In this document: positions 10,738 through 21,864 of the stretch, one piece after another
Layout of the letters: the number at the start of each line of letters is the position of its first letter
Position numbering within the stretch: position 1 is the first letter of the stretch
Origin: Paraphoma chrysanthemicola
Lineage: Eukaryota; Ascomycota; Dothideomycetes; Pleosporales; Phaeosphaeriaceae
Length of the DNA stretch: 64,000 nt
Assembly (NCBI GenBank): GCA_020744225.1
Contig: JAGMWG010000001.1
Span: 496,001 to 560,000, forward strand
Direction of reading: 5' to 3'
The notes under the pieces: model-generated
Told to the model about the DNA's origin: nothing
The model's database searches: none
The model's input: only the letters and a program-made list of their open reading frames with translations
Translations under genes and position numbers: made by a program

Positions 10738-11548
10738 CTAGTCTAGTGTGTTAGAAATATTATCTGCCAACATCGTGTCCCAGAACAACCTTTTCCCCAC
10801 GAGCAGTGATTTCCTGCTTAGTTGCGGCGATGATCCCCAATAACTGTCTAAGCTCACTGATGTGATCCACTCAATGGTGAATGATACCAGAAGCTTAGCG
10901 TCTGTTGTTAATGTCACCGACCTGCCGCGGACGGATTCCGGACTTAATCCGTTGAGCGAAAGGACCACTACTTTCTCCGACCGGCATTTGTCGTGATAAC
11001 ATGCATTGCAACCTGGGTTGGTCGAGCACAGCTCCGCCCAGGTAGATACGACGTTCAGGCCCTTCATGTTCGATAGCCACGCCTCATGCTTGGCGTCACG
11101 AGCATTTGCTTTGTCCAATGGCAAAGGAGCCGACACCCTGAATCTCCGGAAGCTTGAATACGGTATGTAGTCCAGTAATTGAGGTCCAACGTTCAGTCGA
11201 TATCGCGTCATGACAGTCGGCCCCCGAATCATTGTCTGTAGCTCATCGTTGATGTGCTGGGCAGTTTGAGATGTCAAGAAGTGGTCATTGAACTGAATAC
11301 TTTGCCACACTGCAAGTATAATAGCCCACGGTGCTCCAGCAGGATCCTCGAGTCTGCGACCTGTTGTGTGATTTTAGTAAGGTATCAGGCATTTGCACGT
11401 GATCCTTAACCTTACCCTTCTTGAACGAGATAATACCTTCTTGACGCATGACCAGGGGCTGTATATGCATGTCGAACACCGCTATGAAAGTCTCGAAAGG
11501 AACGGCCAGCGGGAGCTCGACGAGCACTGCAACCGCTGACGAGGTCAT
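10738..11548 (-). CDS. Uncharacterised protein with ABM/EthD-like ferredoxin-fold N-terminus
   Basis: Two exons (11548-11416 and 11360-10738) joined by a 55-bp intron with a GTAAGG donor and CAG acceptor give 251 residues. The N-terminal half has the pattern of fungal dimeric alpha/beta-barrel (antibiotic monooxygenase-like) proteins: a hydrophobic strand, a helix, IKPL-like IQPLVMRQEGIISFK, then GRRLEDP and a WQS strand and helix. The second half may be a decayed second barrel. It carries a Cys cluster (CSTNPGCNACYHDKC) that I do not recognise. No catalytic assignment is possible, since this fold serves as oxygenase, dehalogenase and stress protein. The spliced join reads smoothly through the domain, which supports a real gene. 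Confidence 0.6.
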
Positions 11549-12686
11549 TGAAACACGACACAAGCGGCAATGAATTATGCGAAGAAAAGTAGCGGCGAAG
11601 GAGAATTCGACTTGAAAGAAACTCTGCTGCTTTCAATGAGTTTGGCGGAAGAAGACTTCCCCGCACGATTTGATAGCTCAAGGACAGGGTTCGGCTTCGG
11701 GACATCACTTCGATGGGCAGACTTCAAAATAAGGGTGGGCTTCGGAGATGCGTCCGGAAGCCGCGCGTGACATTGAACCCCTAGGAGGTGGCCGCTTTTG
11801 CCCCAAGAAGCTCGCGACTTTGCGCAACGCGAACTTCGAGACTTTTAAGCACCTTTACCGGCTGGTGTACAGTCCGAGGTAGTGTTTCAATCTCGTTGAG
11901 AGCAATACCAATGGCGAGAAATTCGTAAACATGCATCATCGATACGGAGACTTTCCAGTGTTAGCGTGTTTGCCAACAGTTGAGGGGACTCATCGGAAGT
12001 AACGGTCCGATCTCGTCCTTTCGTGGGCACCACCGATGTACAGTTGCTGGTTTTTTGAGTTTCGGATCGCATTGGGCGGCGATGAAAGTTCTGGCACGCT
12101 GACTTTGTTCGAGACGAGGACCTTACGTACGTACGAAGCATCGTGAAGCGTAGCTTTCATGCAGCTTGCAGATCCGGAGCCGCCCGATACAACCTTACCA
12201 CAAGCATCGCGACTGTTCATCCGATGGTTCTCACGAGTAAGTGGAAACGGCTCTTCTCCGGGTGAATCTCGCTATCTCATATGGTTACAAGCGGAGGCGA
12301 TCGTGCAAGACGTCTTCATACACCACAATACCGATGCAGGGATTAGACAACCTTCGAAGCCGCCGACGGCCTTCCCCCACGTAAGGACGCTGGGACTGTT
12401 ATCGACCAACTATATCAGCTTTCAAATTTCAGTTCCAAAGGGCAAGCTTTCCAGCACGCAGGTAGATGCACAGTGCAGTACATCACAGGGACAGGAGGGC
12501 GACTGCGACTTTTCAGCGTTGCACTGGCCGTGCAGTGTTCACTAGGAAAACCTGCGGTACGAGCGGTGCTGTAGCTGCTTTTGGGAACTCGTCTTCACCC
12601 ACACTTTCACCCTGCTGAGGATGCTAGTGAAATCCGACTAGATGTACATGCGATGATAAGTCCAACCCCGCACCGCTCAAGCAACA
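11549..12686. other. Intergenic, no supported gene
   Basis: About 1.1 kb upstream of the ABM-like gene. Several short ORFs occur on both strands (the longest about 128 codons at 12159-12545) but show no domain, no biased composition and no matching splice sites. Nothing else is seen. Confidence 0.5.
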
Positions 12687-12887
12687 ATGCCGACGCTTTA
12701 TGACGTGCCTAGAATCAGTCCAAATGCCGACAAAGTTGCTCTCAGGAAGGCACATCACCGACTTGCCTTGACTAATCATCCAGATCCATTTTCTTGAATC
12801 ACGTCTACGTCGACGCAGGGTAAATGCACGTATTCGCTTCGGAGCTTGGAAGATTCTCAAACGAAGGAGAAGATTCATGTCTACAAA
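12687..12887 (+). pseudogene. Decayed DnaJ (J-domain) relic
   Basis: In one frame from the ATG at 12687 the translation follows a J-domain. It has an N-terminal LYDV.RISPNAD segment, the helix II ALRKAHHRLAL, and the diagnostic HPD tripeptide at codons 31-33. A TGA follows at 12795-12797. Past the stop, in the same frame, a helix IV-like SLRSLEDSQTKEKI is still readable. No GT donor lies between HPD and the stop that could splice it out. J-domains stimulate Hsp70 ATPase through HPD. Here the domain is interrupted and lacks any downstream partner, so it looks like a duplicated fragment that has decayed. A short expressed peptide is not excluded. Confidence 0.6.
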
Positions 12888-12948
12888 AACGCCGTTCTAT
12901 ATGCGCACGGTATGTGTTGATGCCCCTCATACAAGCCCATGTGCCTTG

Positions 12949-14103
12949 TTAACGCACGCCGGGAATGGGGCCATTCTTTTCGTTTGCGCCTAGCTCTTCC
13001 TCGTTCCACGCGCTTCCAGCGCCGACTTTTCGGCCACCCTCCTCGCGCTTGATCCTGCACCACAGGCTGATGTCCTTGTCCCACACAAACTGCCACATGA
13101 CGTTCACCCAGCTCTTGTGTTGTGGGAGGTCGTCGTAGAATTCGTGTGCAATGCGATTCAAAGCAGGCAGTCGCGTCCACGGAATAGCGGGGAAGTCGTG
13201 ATGCTCGTTGTGCAGTCCCACGTTGTAGGTCAAGATATTGAGGGGCCCGTAGTACGAGTACGTCTCTGGAAGTGGAATTTTGTTGGCTGGACTGGCGGCA
13301 TCTTTGTTTGGCTTCTCGAAGACGTAGTGCTCGGCGATGAAATGGCCGGCACAGGGGTGCAGCGAGCCAGCAAGGAAGCTACTCAAGATGAGATAGCCCA
13401 GGGCGCGAGCTCCAGCGAAATGCACAAGAGCGTAGTCAAAGGCGAGCTGGGTGACGATATTGAAGAGGTGAATATTGGTGAGGGGCAGGCTGTAAACGAA
13501 CATGGGGCGGAGGGCGTAGAAGAGGATCTGGAAGGTGCAGAAGAAGGCTTTGCCGGCGACCGAGTCGAGGAAGAGGGCCTCAAAGGCGGTGGGCAGGTCC
13601 GTGTCGAGGCCATTGACACCGAGCGACTTGTGGTGGGTGAGGTGGTAGGGGCGGAAGGCGGCGCTGTAGGGGATGCCAATGGGCAGATTGGCAACGACGG
13701 CGAAGAGGCGGTTGGCGAGCGGCGAGCGGAAGGCCAGGTTGTGGGAGATTTCGTGAATGGCGAGGAAGAGGTTCTGGTTGGCCGTCGCGCCCACCACGTA
13801 GGCCGTGAGGAAGAAGGGCCACGACAGCATGGGCGTGCGGCCGAGGAGGCAGGCGCAGAGCACCTGGAGCGCCACGACAAAGGCGACGACATATTTGGTG
13901 AGCGGCTCGGGCCCGCACAGCTTGGTGACATGCGGGTGGGCCTTGATGATGGCCATGCGCCGCGTGCGGTGCGGCTCTTCGGTGTAGGTCCAAAAAAAGT
14001 CGTCGCGCTCGCGGCCGGCGGGGGGCGATTGCGCTGCGCCCGTGACGGTGAAGCTGGCTGCTTTGCGCGGCAGAGCCGTGGCGGTGGCGACAGACGACCG
14101 CAT
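12949..14103 (-). CDS. Sphingolipid delta-4 desaturase (dihydroceramide desaturase)
   Basis: ER membrane di-iron enzyme that introduces the 4,5-trans double bond into dihydroceramide, feeding fungal glucosylceramide synthesis. Intronless, 384 residues from the chosen ATG. An in-frame ATG 67 codons upstream adds only a low-complexity leader and is less likely. The N-terminal DES signature FFWTYTEEPH is at about 37-45. The three histidine boxes are HEISH (117-121), HLTHH (154-158) and HNEHH (298-302). Hydrophobic segments lie at about 72-88, 94-116 and 186-250. A long antisense ORF covers the 5' half but is a codon-bias shadow. The preceding gene on the same strand is a Zn2Cys6 regulator; a regulatory link is only conceivable. 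Confidence 0.95.
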   Translation of the reverse strand: MRSSVATATALPRKAASFTVTGAAQSPPAGRERDDFFWTYTEEPHRTRRMAIIKAHPHVTKLCGPEPLTKYVVAFVVALQVLCACLLGRTPMLSWPFFLTAYVVGATANQNLFLAIHEISHNLAFRSPLANRLFAVVANLPIGIPYSAAFRPYHLTHHKSLGVNGLDTDLPTAFEALFLDSVAGKAFFCTFQILFYALRPMFVYSLPLTNIHLFNIVTQLAFDYALVHFAGARALGYLILSSFLAGSLHPCAGHFIAEHYVFEKPNKDAASPANKIPLPETYSYYGPLNILTYNVGLHNEHHDFPAIPWTRLPALNRIAHEFYDDLPQHKSWVNVMWQFVWDKDISLWCRIKREEGGRKVGAGSAWNEEELGANEKNGPIPGVR

Positions 14104-14454
14104 CGTGGCCGTGAGAGAAGCAATTGGCCTGTGTCGAGCAAGGACGGCTGCGTTCTGCGCTGTGGGGGAGCTCGCGTTGAAGTGTGCTGTGCCTGCTGTG
14201 AAATAGTGGCGGCGGAACGCCCCCTGGTGTGGGTCACGCCATGATTGGCTGACCCTGCCGCAACGGCTGCAGCGCACACCGCCAAGCCTGGCCGATCGAT
14301 ACACACCTACCGGGGAAGTGCCTCATTGTGAACAGCTACAGAGCCTCAGCGACAGTCTAGATTCAAGCTCGCTCCCTTCAGTGGAATTGAGACAAGGGAA
14401 TATAGACGTCTCTGTTGCCGAGGCCGACGTTCATTCCAAGAAAGCCCTTTGTGC
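14104..14454. other. Intergenic, desaturase promoter
   Basis: 351 bp between the desaturase ATG and the 3' end of the regulator behind it. It includes the in-frame upstream leader discussed for the desaturase. No other gene is seen. Confidence 0.5.
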
Positions 14455-16851
14455 TCATGCTGGTGGACCAGTCTGCGAGAAGCCTTCTAGATGCAAATTC
14501 TCCCAGTCCCATATGTGCTCCATGCCGCCCATGTCCAGGTTGCTGGGGTTGCCAAACTCGCCAAATGGATTGTTCGCAAGGAAGTTGTCCACGTCAAAGA
14601 CGAGGTCTGCAGAACTCGTCAATGATGGTAAGGCATCCATGGTACTCGTGTTTATACCCGGGGCCTGATCAACCTGAGCCCTCTGAGGCAGTGGCACTCC
14701 TCCAGACGTAAACGAGGGGTTGGAGACCCCTGCTGTGTCCTTCCTTTGGCGCTTGTGATTTGTAGAATGACGAGCTAATTCTGGCGTGGCTTGGACCAGA
14801 TTGTGGAGAAATCTGTACGAGGATGCACCTAGTTTAGTCGTCAAACTAAGCTGGTGCAGCATCTCTAGTGAGCTCTCAAGCGCATCCATGACCTCTGTGC
14901 GTCGAGGCAAGACATGGTCGCGATCGTGGATGATCGCGGAGCACAAGAGCGTGGCTGTGTCGAAGATAGAGAATACCACCATGTGGAACTTGGCATTGAT
15001 GGGAAATTCATGGTCGAAAAGATCCCGTGCCACGTGGAGCAGCTGTAGAGATATGTCGATTCCCATCTTTCTGAATTCGTCGTCGTTTTCAGTGAGCTTA
15101 TCGTGTCGATCTCGCGTCAAGAAAGGCTTCAAGAAGTCGAGCATTGTTACGAAGATGACACAGTGTAATTGGTGCCGCTGGAAGACAAAGTAGTGGTGTT
15201 GCTCATCGAGCGATCGGTCCGGATTCTTGACCTTGAAAATTGGAGGGAGCTCTTCGACGAACTTTTCAATCTCCTTCTCAACCAATAGGACTTGCTTCGC
15301 AGATAGCCCGTCGGTGGGCTGCGCATCGCCAAGCACAGTCGCTAGCCGTCGCCCAAGATTAGCCTGTAAAGCCATATGAGCAAAAGGAGACAACAGGTTT
15401 GGCTCAGTGGAAGATTGATCCAAGCGCAGGTTGGGAAATTTGAATGTCAGGTTCTTCTGGTCGATGAGGTTAGGTCTACCGAGCCAGGCTGACATCTGCC
15501 TGAGACTCTTGTCAGCTTCGATGTACTTCACTATTCTGCTGCTGGCAGAAAAATACGTTGGTAATCCTGGGCCAGTATCCAAAGCTTGAATAACGGCCAG
15601 ACAAAAGCGATACCGAGAGCATGTCGTGTGAACAGAAACAACCAGAGCTTACCAGTCCCAGATATACAGCAGTGTCCAAATGCGTCTTCGGATCTCTATG
15701 TCGAATTCTGACAAGCCTTCGATTCCAGCATCCTTATCGATGCCTTCTCTTGTCAGTACATGATTTGTTTAAACGATCGTACAACCAGCACATACCCAGC
15801 TCCTGCGCTTCACGAATGGTGCATCCTAATGCATGCCAAGACTCGACAATCTTCGATTCGGATTTAAGCCAGGCCCCTTTCAGAAATTGCTCTTGAACGC
15901 GCTCGATGGTGGTGTTAGAGGCTTCGAAACTTTGACTGAGTTGCTCCGCGGCAGTCGCAAATCGATCAGTGAGTGCCTGTGAATTACAGGCTAGCTCAAA
16001 CTCAATCATTTTGCGTAAAGCAGGCGTTAGATATTGGACCGAGTAAGCACATATTCGAAGCAACAGACATGTAAATTCTGGTGAAAGTCTCTTGCCAGCG
16101 GCTCGGTCTGCCCACCATTGAACGTACTGATCAGTAAGAGTTGGCCCATAGATTGCGCTGTATCGATAGTTGACCACGCCCAGGAAATGATTCACGAAGG
16201 CATCTAAGTTTGTTAAGGCAAATTACCCGTTATTTCGTTCCTGACATACCTGTGATTGACCTTGGTGGGATCGCAGGTAAGATCCTCTCGACAGCATCAG
16301 AAATTACGGTCTCAGAAGGTGAGTCTTTCTGCGGGCTATTCTTCTATGGGCAAGCTATGAGCATTACTCGAGATTGGATATGCTAGTGATGAGCTTTCAA
16401 CCTACATCTTCAGCGGGACCAACTTTGTAGTGCACATGCCCAGGCATGTAACCCCACAGCTTCAGACCGTCTTCCGAATCACCCACATCTGGATCACTCA
16501 ACGCGACCGTCGCATTGGGTGACCCCGAGAGACTCCTTTTCCGGCCCCTGGCTTCGTTGGAAGGTTCTCTGAAGTGCCAGAATTACCCTAATTGTTCGCA
16601 GGGGTGAAGGCTATATCGCACATACCGAGCTGACTCGGGAGGAGTATCCTGTTGCGATTTTCTGACAGTAAACTGGCAAAGGTGCGCAACTTTTCTGGCT
16701 TGACAATGATTGCAGGGCCACTCGCGCGAGCACTAGAGCAGTTAGCTCAAAGCAGACGCAGTGCCTTCATGGTGGGGTTCCATACTCGCTGCTTGCGACG
16801 CTGACACTCTGAGCACGAGGTTGTTGCTCGACCATCTTTTGATAGCTGCAT
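14455..16851 (-). CDS. Zn2Cys6 transcription factor (B), Fungal_trans type
   Basis: Nuclear regulator of 657 residues from seven exons: 16851-16786, 16732-16626, 16568-16406, 16343-16250, 16203-15796, 15743-15653 and 15499-14455. All phases agree. The zinc cluster has cysteines 13, 16, 23, 29, 32 and 41, and the first intron falls just before Cys3. A linker holds the conserved LWGYMPGHVHYKVG block of a widespread fungal regulator subfamily. The middle homology region follows, with IEIRRRIWTLLYIWDW and LGRPNLI. The last intron (153 bp) is longer than the others, but the join WDW/QMSAWLGRP is convincing. An upstream in-frame ATG at 16965 would add 38 unlike residues. Targets are unknown. It is divergent from regulator C. 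Confidence 0.9.
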
Positions 16852-17603
16852 CGCGGCTTGCGCGTGGTGGTGTCTGGCAAAGAGCAAAATGGCGTGGATG
16901 ATAATCGTGCCAACGTCGAACAGGCAGGCAGCCCGGGCGCCCGCACGCGCTTGCGCCACCACCATCGTAAACTAGTCTAATCTATTATCGCGCACGTGAC
17001 AACCACGACCTGTGAGCCTCCAGAGTTGAGACACAGCCGGCAGTCCTGATGAGAAAAATAATTGACGAACAGAGCCCACTCCAAATACTCGATATTGTCC
17101 TTGTTGGGCTTGAAACACTTGACTTGCAAATAAGAACCCAAAACATGTCCCAAAAACACATCGAATAATGCATGAACTTCTGCTGCCTTATTGTGCAACC
17201 GCAATATTCTTGATTGAGGTCCGCGACCTGGCTATCGTGGTGGTGCAACAAAAAGCGAACACGACAGATAAGGCAAGGTCCGCTATTTAGCTCGACTGGG
17301 CAACGACAAAAGGTTTCTACCGAACGCATTGGCATGTCTCAATCTGATGACACAGATGGCATTTGCAAAAAGTCCCCGATGACGTATTACAGTGGGCGAA
17401 TGTCCTGTGTCCTGGATCTGTGACAAAAGCGGGTCGCCAATCAATTCGTCTCGGCAGGAGCCTCGGCCGAACGCCGCCGTAAGATATGATCACACAAGCT
17501 TCCGGACCCCGGATGAGGCTGAGGCAGCCGAGCAAATCGGCATCAGCTGCATCTTCACCACAACGCCCAATACTTTGAACGTGCGAGTACGCTGCCGTGG
17601 AAT
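16852..17603. promoter_or_regulatory. Shared divergent promoter region of two Zn2Cys6 genes
   Basis: About 750 bp between the start codons of regulators B (minus) and C (plus). ORFs in it have no domain. The short distance and head-to-head layout make shared control plausible, but no specific site is recognised. Confidence 0.45.
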
Positions 17604-20205
17604 ATGAGTACAGAAAGCCCATCTCACCGCGACGTGCCAGCTAGTAGACGACGGCCAAAGCCAACGCTGTCATGCACGCTATGTAGGCGCAGAAAGTGAG
17701 CAAAGTAGTCCACCTGACATCGCAACACAATTGATGCTGATCTTCAGACTGAAATGCGACCGGCAACAACCGTGCAAAACATGTGTTGATAGAGGACTCT
17801 CTTTGTCATGCACATTCACTCGGAGTGTACCAGCATCACAGGATTCCAAGCCTACGGGCAGTGTGCACGACCGCATCAACCAGCTCGAGAGGCTTGTGAC
17901 GACTTTGATGAGCCACAAAGATACAGAACAACATAGTCCTGCGGTTTCGAAGGTATCGTACCTCGAACAATACAGTGACGACGAAAAGATTGAGATGCCT
18001 GAAACTCCGGACCGTGTCAAGCTCAGCGACGACACAACAACCTATACGAATAGTAGTCACTGGACAAGCATTCTGGACGGTGTCAGTTATTTCCAGCTTG
18101 GAGAGGGTACAAGCTGACGGACATGCAGATTTCAGAACTCAAAGAGCATCTCGACCACATTCCTACTTCCGCCCACGCGCGCGACATCGTAGGAGAAATA
18201 GCGGGGCCGGATCTTCTCTTTGGACGACAGAGACATGCGACCAGACAGGAACTCATTGCTGCTCTGCCACCACGAAGAGAAGCCGACCAAATGGTAGCTG
18301 CGTACTTCGATTCGATGCAGTCCGCGCCCAGTAAGGTCGTATCAATCCAAACGTTACTTTGCGCTAACCATTGTAGTACTTCTACATAGACCAAGTTTCC
18401 TCCGTGAGGTCAGTGCATCTCCGTTCACGCAAGAAATTGCGGTTTTCCTTATAGTTACATATCTCCCCACGATATAACAGCTAAAAAGAAGTAGTACAAC
18501 GCTTTCTGGAGCCAGCCTTTCGAGACACCCACAATGTGGTTGGGCCTTTTATATGCTGTACTTTCCATGGGATCGCGATTCCAAGCTGGTAGCGGCGATG
18601 CCGGTGGTAGAAGTCCTCCTGTCGCAGGCGAGTCATTCTACACTGCCCGCATGGACTTCTACCGAGAAAAGGTTGTACAGGCAATGATTCTTGCAAACTA
18701 CACCAAATGTCCACCTTACACGGTCCACACATCTCTGCTCTACTTCGGCTCGGAATTCTCACGATCACCGGACACCCAGTTTAGTATGTGGGTCCTTGTT
18801 GGAATGATTGTGCGTATGGCCTTCAGGATGGGCTATCACCGCGATCCCTCACGATTTGCCAACATATCGCCGTTTGAGGGTGAGATCCGACGAAGAGCAT
18901 GGCTAGTCATCTTGTCCGTCGACCTGGTGTCCTCTGCTCAAGTCGGCTTGCCAAGAATGATACAGCCTTTCATGTACGACACGCAAGAGCCACGCAACGT
19001 ACCGGAAGACGACCTATATGAAGATATGACCGAGCTGCCTCCTTCGCAACCAGAGACCGAGTTGACACCCTTGCTTTATACCATAGTGATGACCCGTGTA
19101 AGAATGGTGCACGCAAAAGTCATGGATCTGAATAATGCTACGTCGCAGCCGCCCTATCGCGAGATTATGAATCTCGATGCAGTATTGAGACACGTGTACG
19201 ATAAGATACCGGAATCATCTAAGGCCATGCCTTCAGATGATGTTGACATTGCGACATCCTCGGCCTCAATGCGCCGCCTATATCTGGGCCTTTCATTCTT
19301 AAAGGCAGAGCTTATCCTGCACCGGCCATACCTTTTACTAGGTCGCACAGACTCCAAATATGAGTACTCGCGGAGAGTTTGCCTCAATGCGGCATCTGAA
19401 ATGCTTGACTTTCAACAGAGACTTGATGCGGAAATCCAGCCTGGTGGGAAATTGTGGGCGTGAGTACAGTCATCCTCTCGAACACTTGTATACTAACTGA
19501 ATATTTGAAGCCCAGGGTGGCAAGTCTTCACCATGAGTTGGTATATGTCATCTATTGTCGCCCAGGATTTCCTGTTGGCAACTACCATTCTCATCCTTGA
19601 CCTCAATGGCGACTTAAAATCTCCGCTGCTACAAACTCCTGCAGGAGCGACCAGCGGCCTAAGTCTAGATCGCAATCCACCGTCTCGGCAAGAAATCATT
19701 CAGCTTCTCCGAGGGACTCAAGAGATTTGGTATAAGGCAAGTAAACGGTCGCATGAGGCACGCAAGGTTGCAGAGGCTGTTCGACTTGTCCTAAATAAAG
19801 CAAGTGCGGAGGATCAACGAACTGGAGATCCCTATCAAGGTAAGTAGGAACTTCTGTCTTCATTAGAGTTCAAGGTAAGCAAATCGTTTGCGATATGGTC
19901 ACTAAGAAAACCGTAGGGCCCACCACTTCCGATCCGACAAATCTTGTCTCGCCAGCGCCATCGTTCGATCTGGACGATTTTACTGCCGAAGCATCTAATC
20001 CTTCCATATTTGGTAATAGCATTTACGCTAACCCGTTTGCCACATACGATATGCCCATGGATCTTGGGTCTTTCCCAGATACCTTCAGTTGGGTATGGTC
20101 ATCAGATATAAGGGTTTACGCTTAGCTGATTGATTCTAGGATCCCATACCGTCCGACATGCAAACGCATCCATATGACGACATCCCGCAACGACCGTCAT
20201 TCTGA
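17604..20205 (+). CDS. Zn2Cys6 transcription factor (C), Fungal_trans type
   Basis: 731-residue nuclear regulator from eight exons: 17604-17695, 17748-18081, 18129-18330, 18377-18408 (32 bp), 18495-19459, 19511-19839, 19917-20092 and 20140-20205. Every junction keeps the frame. The zinc cluster has cysteines 24, 27, 34, 40, 43 and 52 (CTLCRRRKLKCDRQQPCKTC), again cut by the first intron. A short coiled-coil-like stretch (INQLERLVTTLM) follows. The middle homology region starts near ILLHRPSFLREY and includes MWLGLLYAVLSMGSRF and RRRAWLVILSVDLVSS. Two donors are GTCAGT rather than GTAAGT. Ligand and targets cannot be inferred. Confidence 0.9.
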
Positions 20206-20838
20206 GCACACTGTTAGCCACTACAGTGCTGCATGAACTGGCTGTGGACCGCAACGAGCCCGCCATCGTTACTAAGGCCCACGTTACGATGGTACCACTG
20301 AAGAGGCTTGCGACCTTAATGCTTGACAGACCCCTGATCATATCACCTACTTGCAACAGCACTGGGGGAATGACTGTCAACAGGTCAATGTAGGACCACA
20401 GAAACTTAATATATAGCTTTCTGTAATGAACATAAAGGCTTCAAACGAATGCTGCCCGAATACTACATATTTTCATAAGACTGCCGGTATTGCAAGCTGG
20501 ACTCAGGAGATTGCTTGCCACGAAACCTTGCATACCATTAATAGATCTTGGTGGCCCTACACTACCGCTACATGACAGCAACAAGTTCGACGATCCCATA
20601 TCCGACCTTGAATGTACGTTTCCTCCGCGAAGAAGCTCACAGAGGGATAGAGGGTAGGCATTTGCCAGCTTCTACAAAACTAAAAAAGCTGGACCCCACT
20701 GTACAACAAAGTCTTGCAAAGTAACCACAACGGAGAGAATAAGAGAGTAACTTGAACAGACCTTATTTCACGCAGCACTTCGCTGTAACCGCCTCCAAAC
20801 CATCGCCCAGAGGCATACGCAAAAGCAAAAATAGTCAT
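20206..20838. other. Intergenic between regulator C and tRNA-Ala
   Basis: 3' side of regulator C. No coding, repeat or RNA signal is recognised apart from the adjoining tRNA. Confidence 0.5.
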
Positions 20839-20910
20839 TGGACTCGCGGGGAATCGAACCCCGGACCACTCCCATGCTAAGGGAGTATTATACCACTAAA
20901 CCACGAGCCC
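20839..20910 (-). tRNA. tRNA-Ala (anticodon AGC)
   Basis: 72-nt cloverleaf on the minus strand without intron. The acceptor stem is GGGCTCG pairing with CGAGTCC, followed by discriminator A. It contains the G3:U70 wobble pair that marks alanine tRNAs. The D loop is AGTGGT-like. The anticodon stem CTCCC/GGGAG encloses loop TTAGCAT with AGC at 34-36. The T arm is CGGGG-TTCGATT-CCCCG. CCA is not encoded, as expected in eukaryotes. Confidence 0.97.
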
Positions 20911-21864
20911 GATTGATCCTTCAATCGTGAAGGACTGATCATGTGATGGTGTCTCAACTATGCGAGATATATTCACCTCTCTCACCCCCTCCCCCCTCAA
21001 AAAAAAAGACAATATCATAGCCCATGCTCGGACACGGACGATTTGGTCTAATTTAGAATCGGCGCAAATATTTTTCGTACCGCTGTGTGCGTGCAGCGCA
21101 CAGACTGAGGGGACCCACTTAGTATACAAGCCCTTGCACAACTAGAGCCTCAAGCCGCCTTGTACAGAAAACATGTTCATTTGCAAGCATGAGTTGGAGC
21201 TCGAAGACTTTGTGTAATGTTGGAATAGTTTCGCCTATTCTGATAACACCTATTTTAATCTGACATTCCTGAGTGACGTTGGAGTACCGCATATACAGCA
21301 AAGTCTTCAGCATCTGCTTTCGACTGATAGTTATCACTCTGCCTTGCGTAGGCCAAACCATGTCTGTCTCTTATCCATTATCACTCGTCTGCTGTGTTTT
21401 CCTCAAGTCGCAAACGTGTTCTTTGCCTATTGCGGGAAGCCGGCCTACTTCGCTGAAGTCGCGGTGAATGTTACTTAGCATCCTTCGCGCTATGGGTGCA
21501 ATATTTTAACGTCATAAATTGTACGTGTAATGTGCGTGTGCAGAAGAGCTAGGCAGTGATTATGTTATTGGCTCTGCTCAACAGGATTGTGGTCGATATA
21601 GAGAACCGTCTAAGAATGGGTTGTCCCTCGCGTCGCATATGTGGATTGTGAAGATGCAAACATCTTATGGGAAACTTCTCAACCAGTGGTCGCGTATGGC
21701 CAAGGCTCTTGTGCTGCCCAGAATTCGTGACATCGTGACAGTACGCAGCTGTCTCATCCGGACACTTTAAGAGGCACGGTAGAATTGTTATACCCAAACA
21801 CGACGTTCATGAATTGCTGAGAAAGAGCTAAACATGCAGTTTTTTGTCCTACTTGCTGTCTCTC
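20911..21864. other. Intergenic between tRNA-Ala and the MFS transporter
   Basis: Upstream of the tRNA and downstream of the transporter stop. Short ORFs only; no domain seen. A run of A residues at about 21000 on the 5' side of the tRNA has no assigned function. Confidence 0.5.

Noticed and set aside
12159..12545. 128-codon plus-strand ORF upstream of the J-domain relic
   Set aside because: No domain, no splice partner and no compositional sign of coding.
13117..14244. 375-codon plus-strand ORF antisense to the desaturase
   Set aside because: Low-complexity Gly/Glu/Val-rich translation without domains. It is the codon-bias shadow of the GC-rich desaturase, whose histidine boxes are on the other strand.
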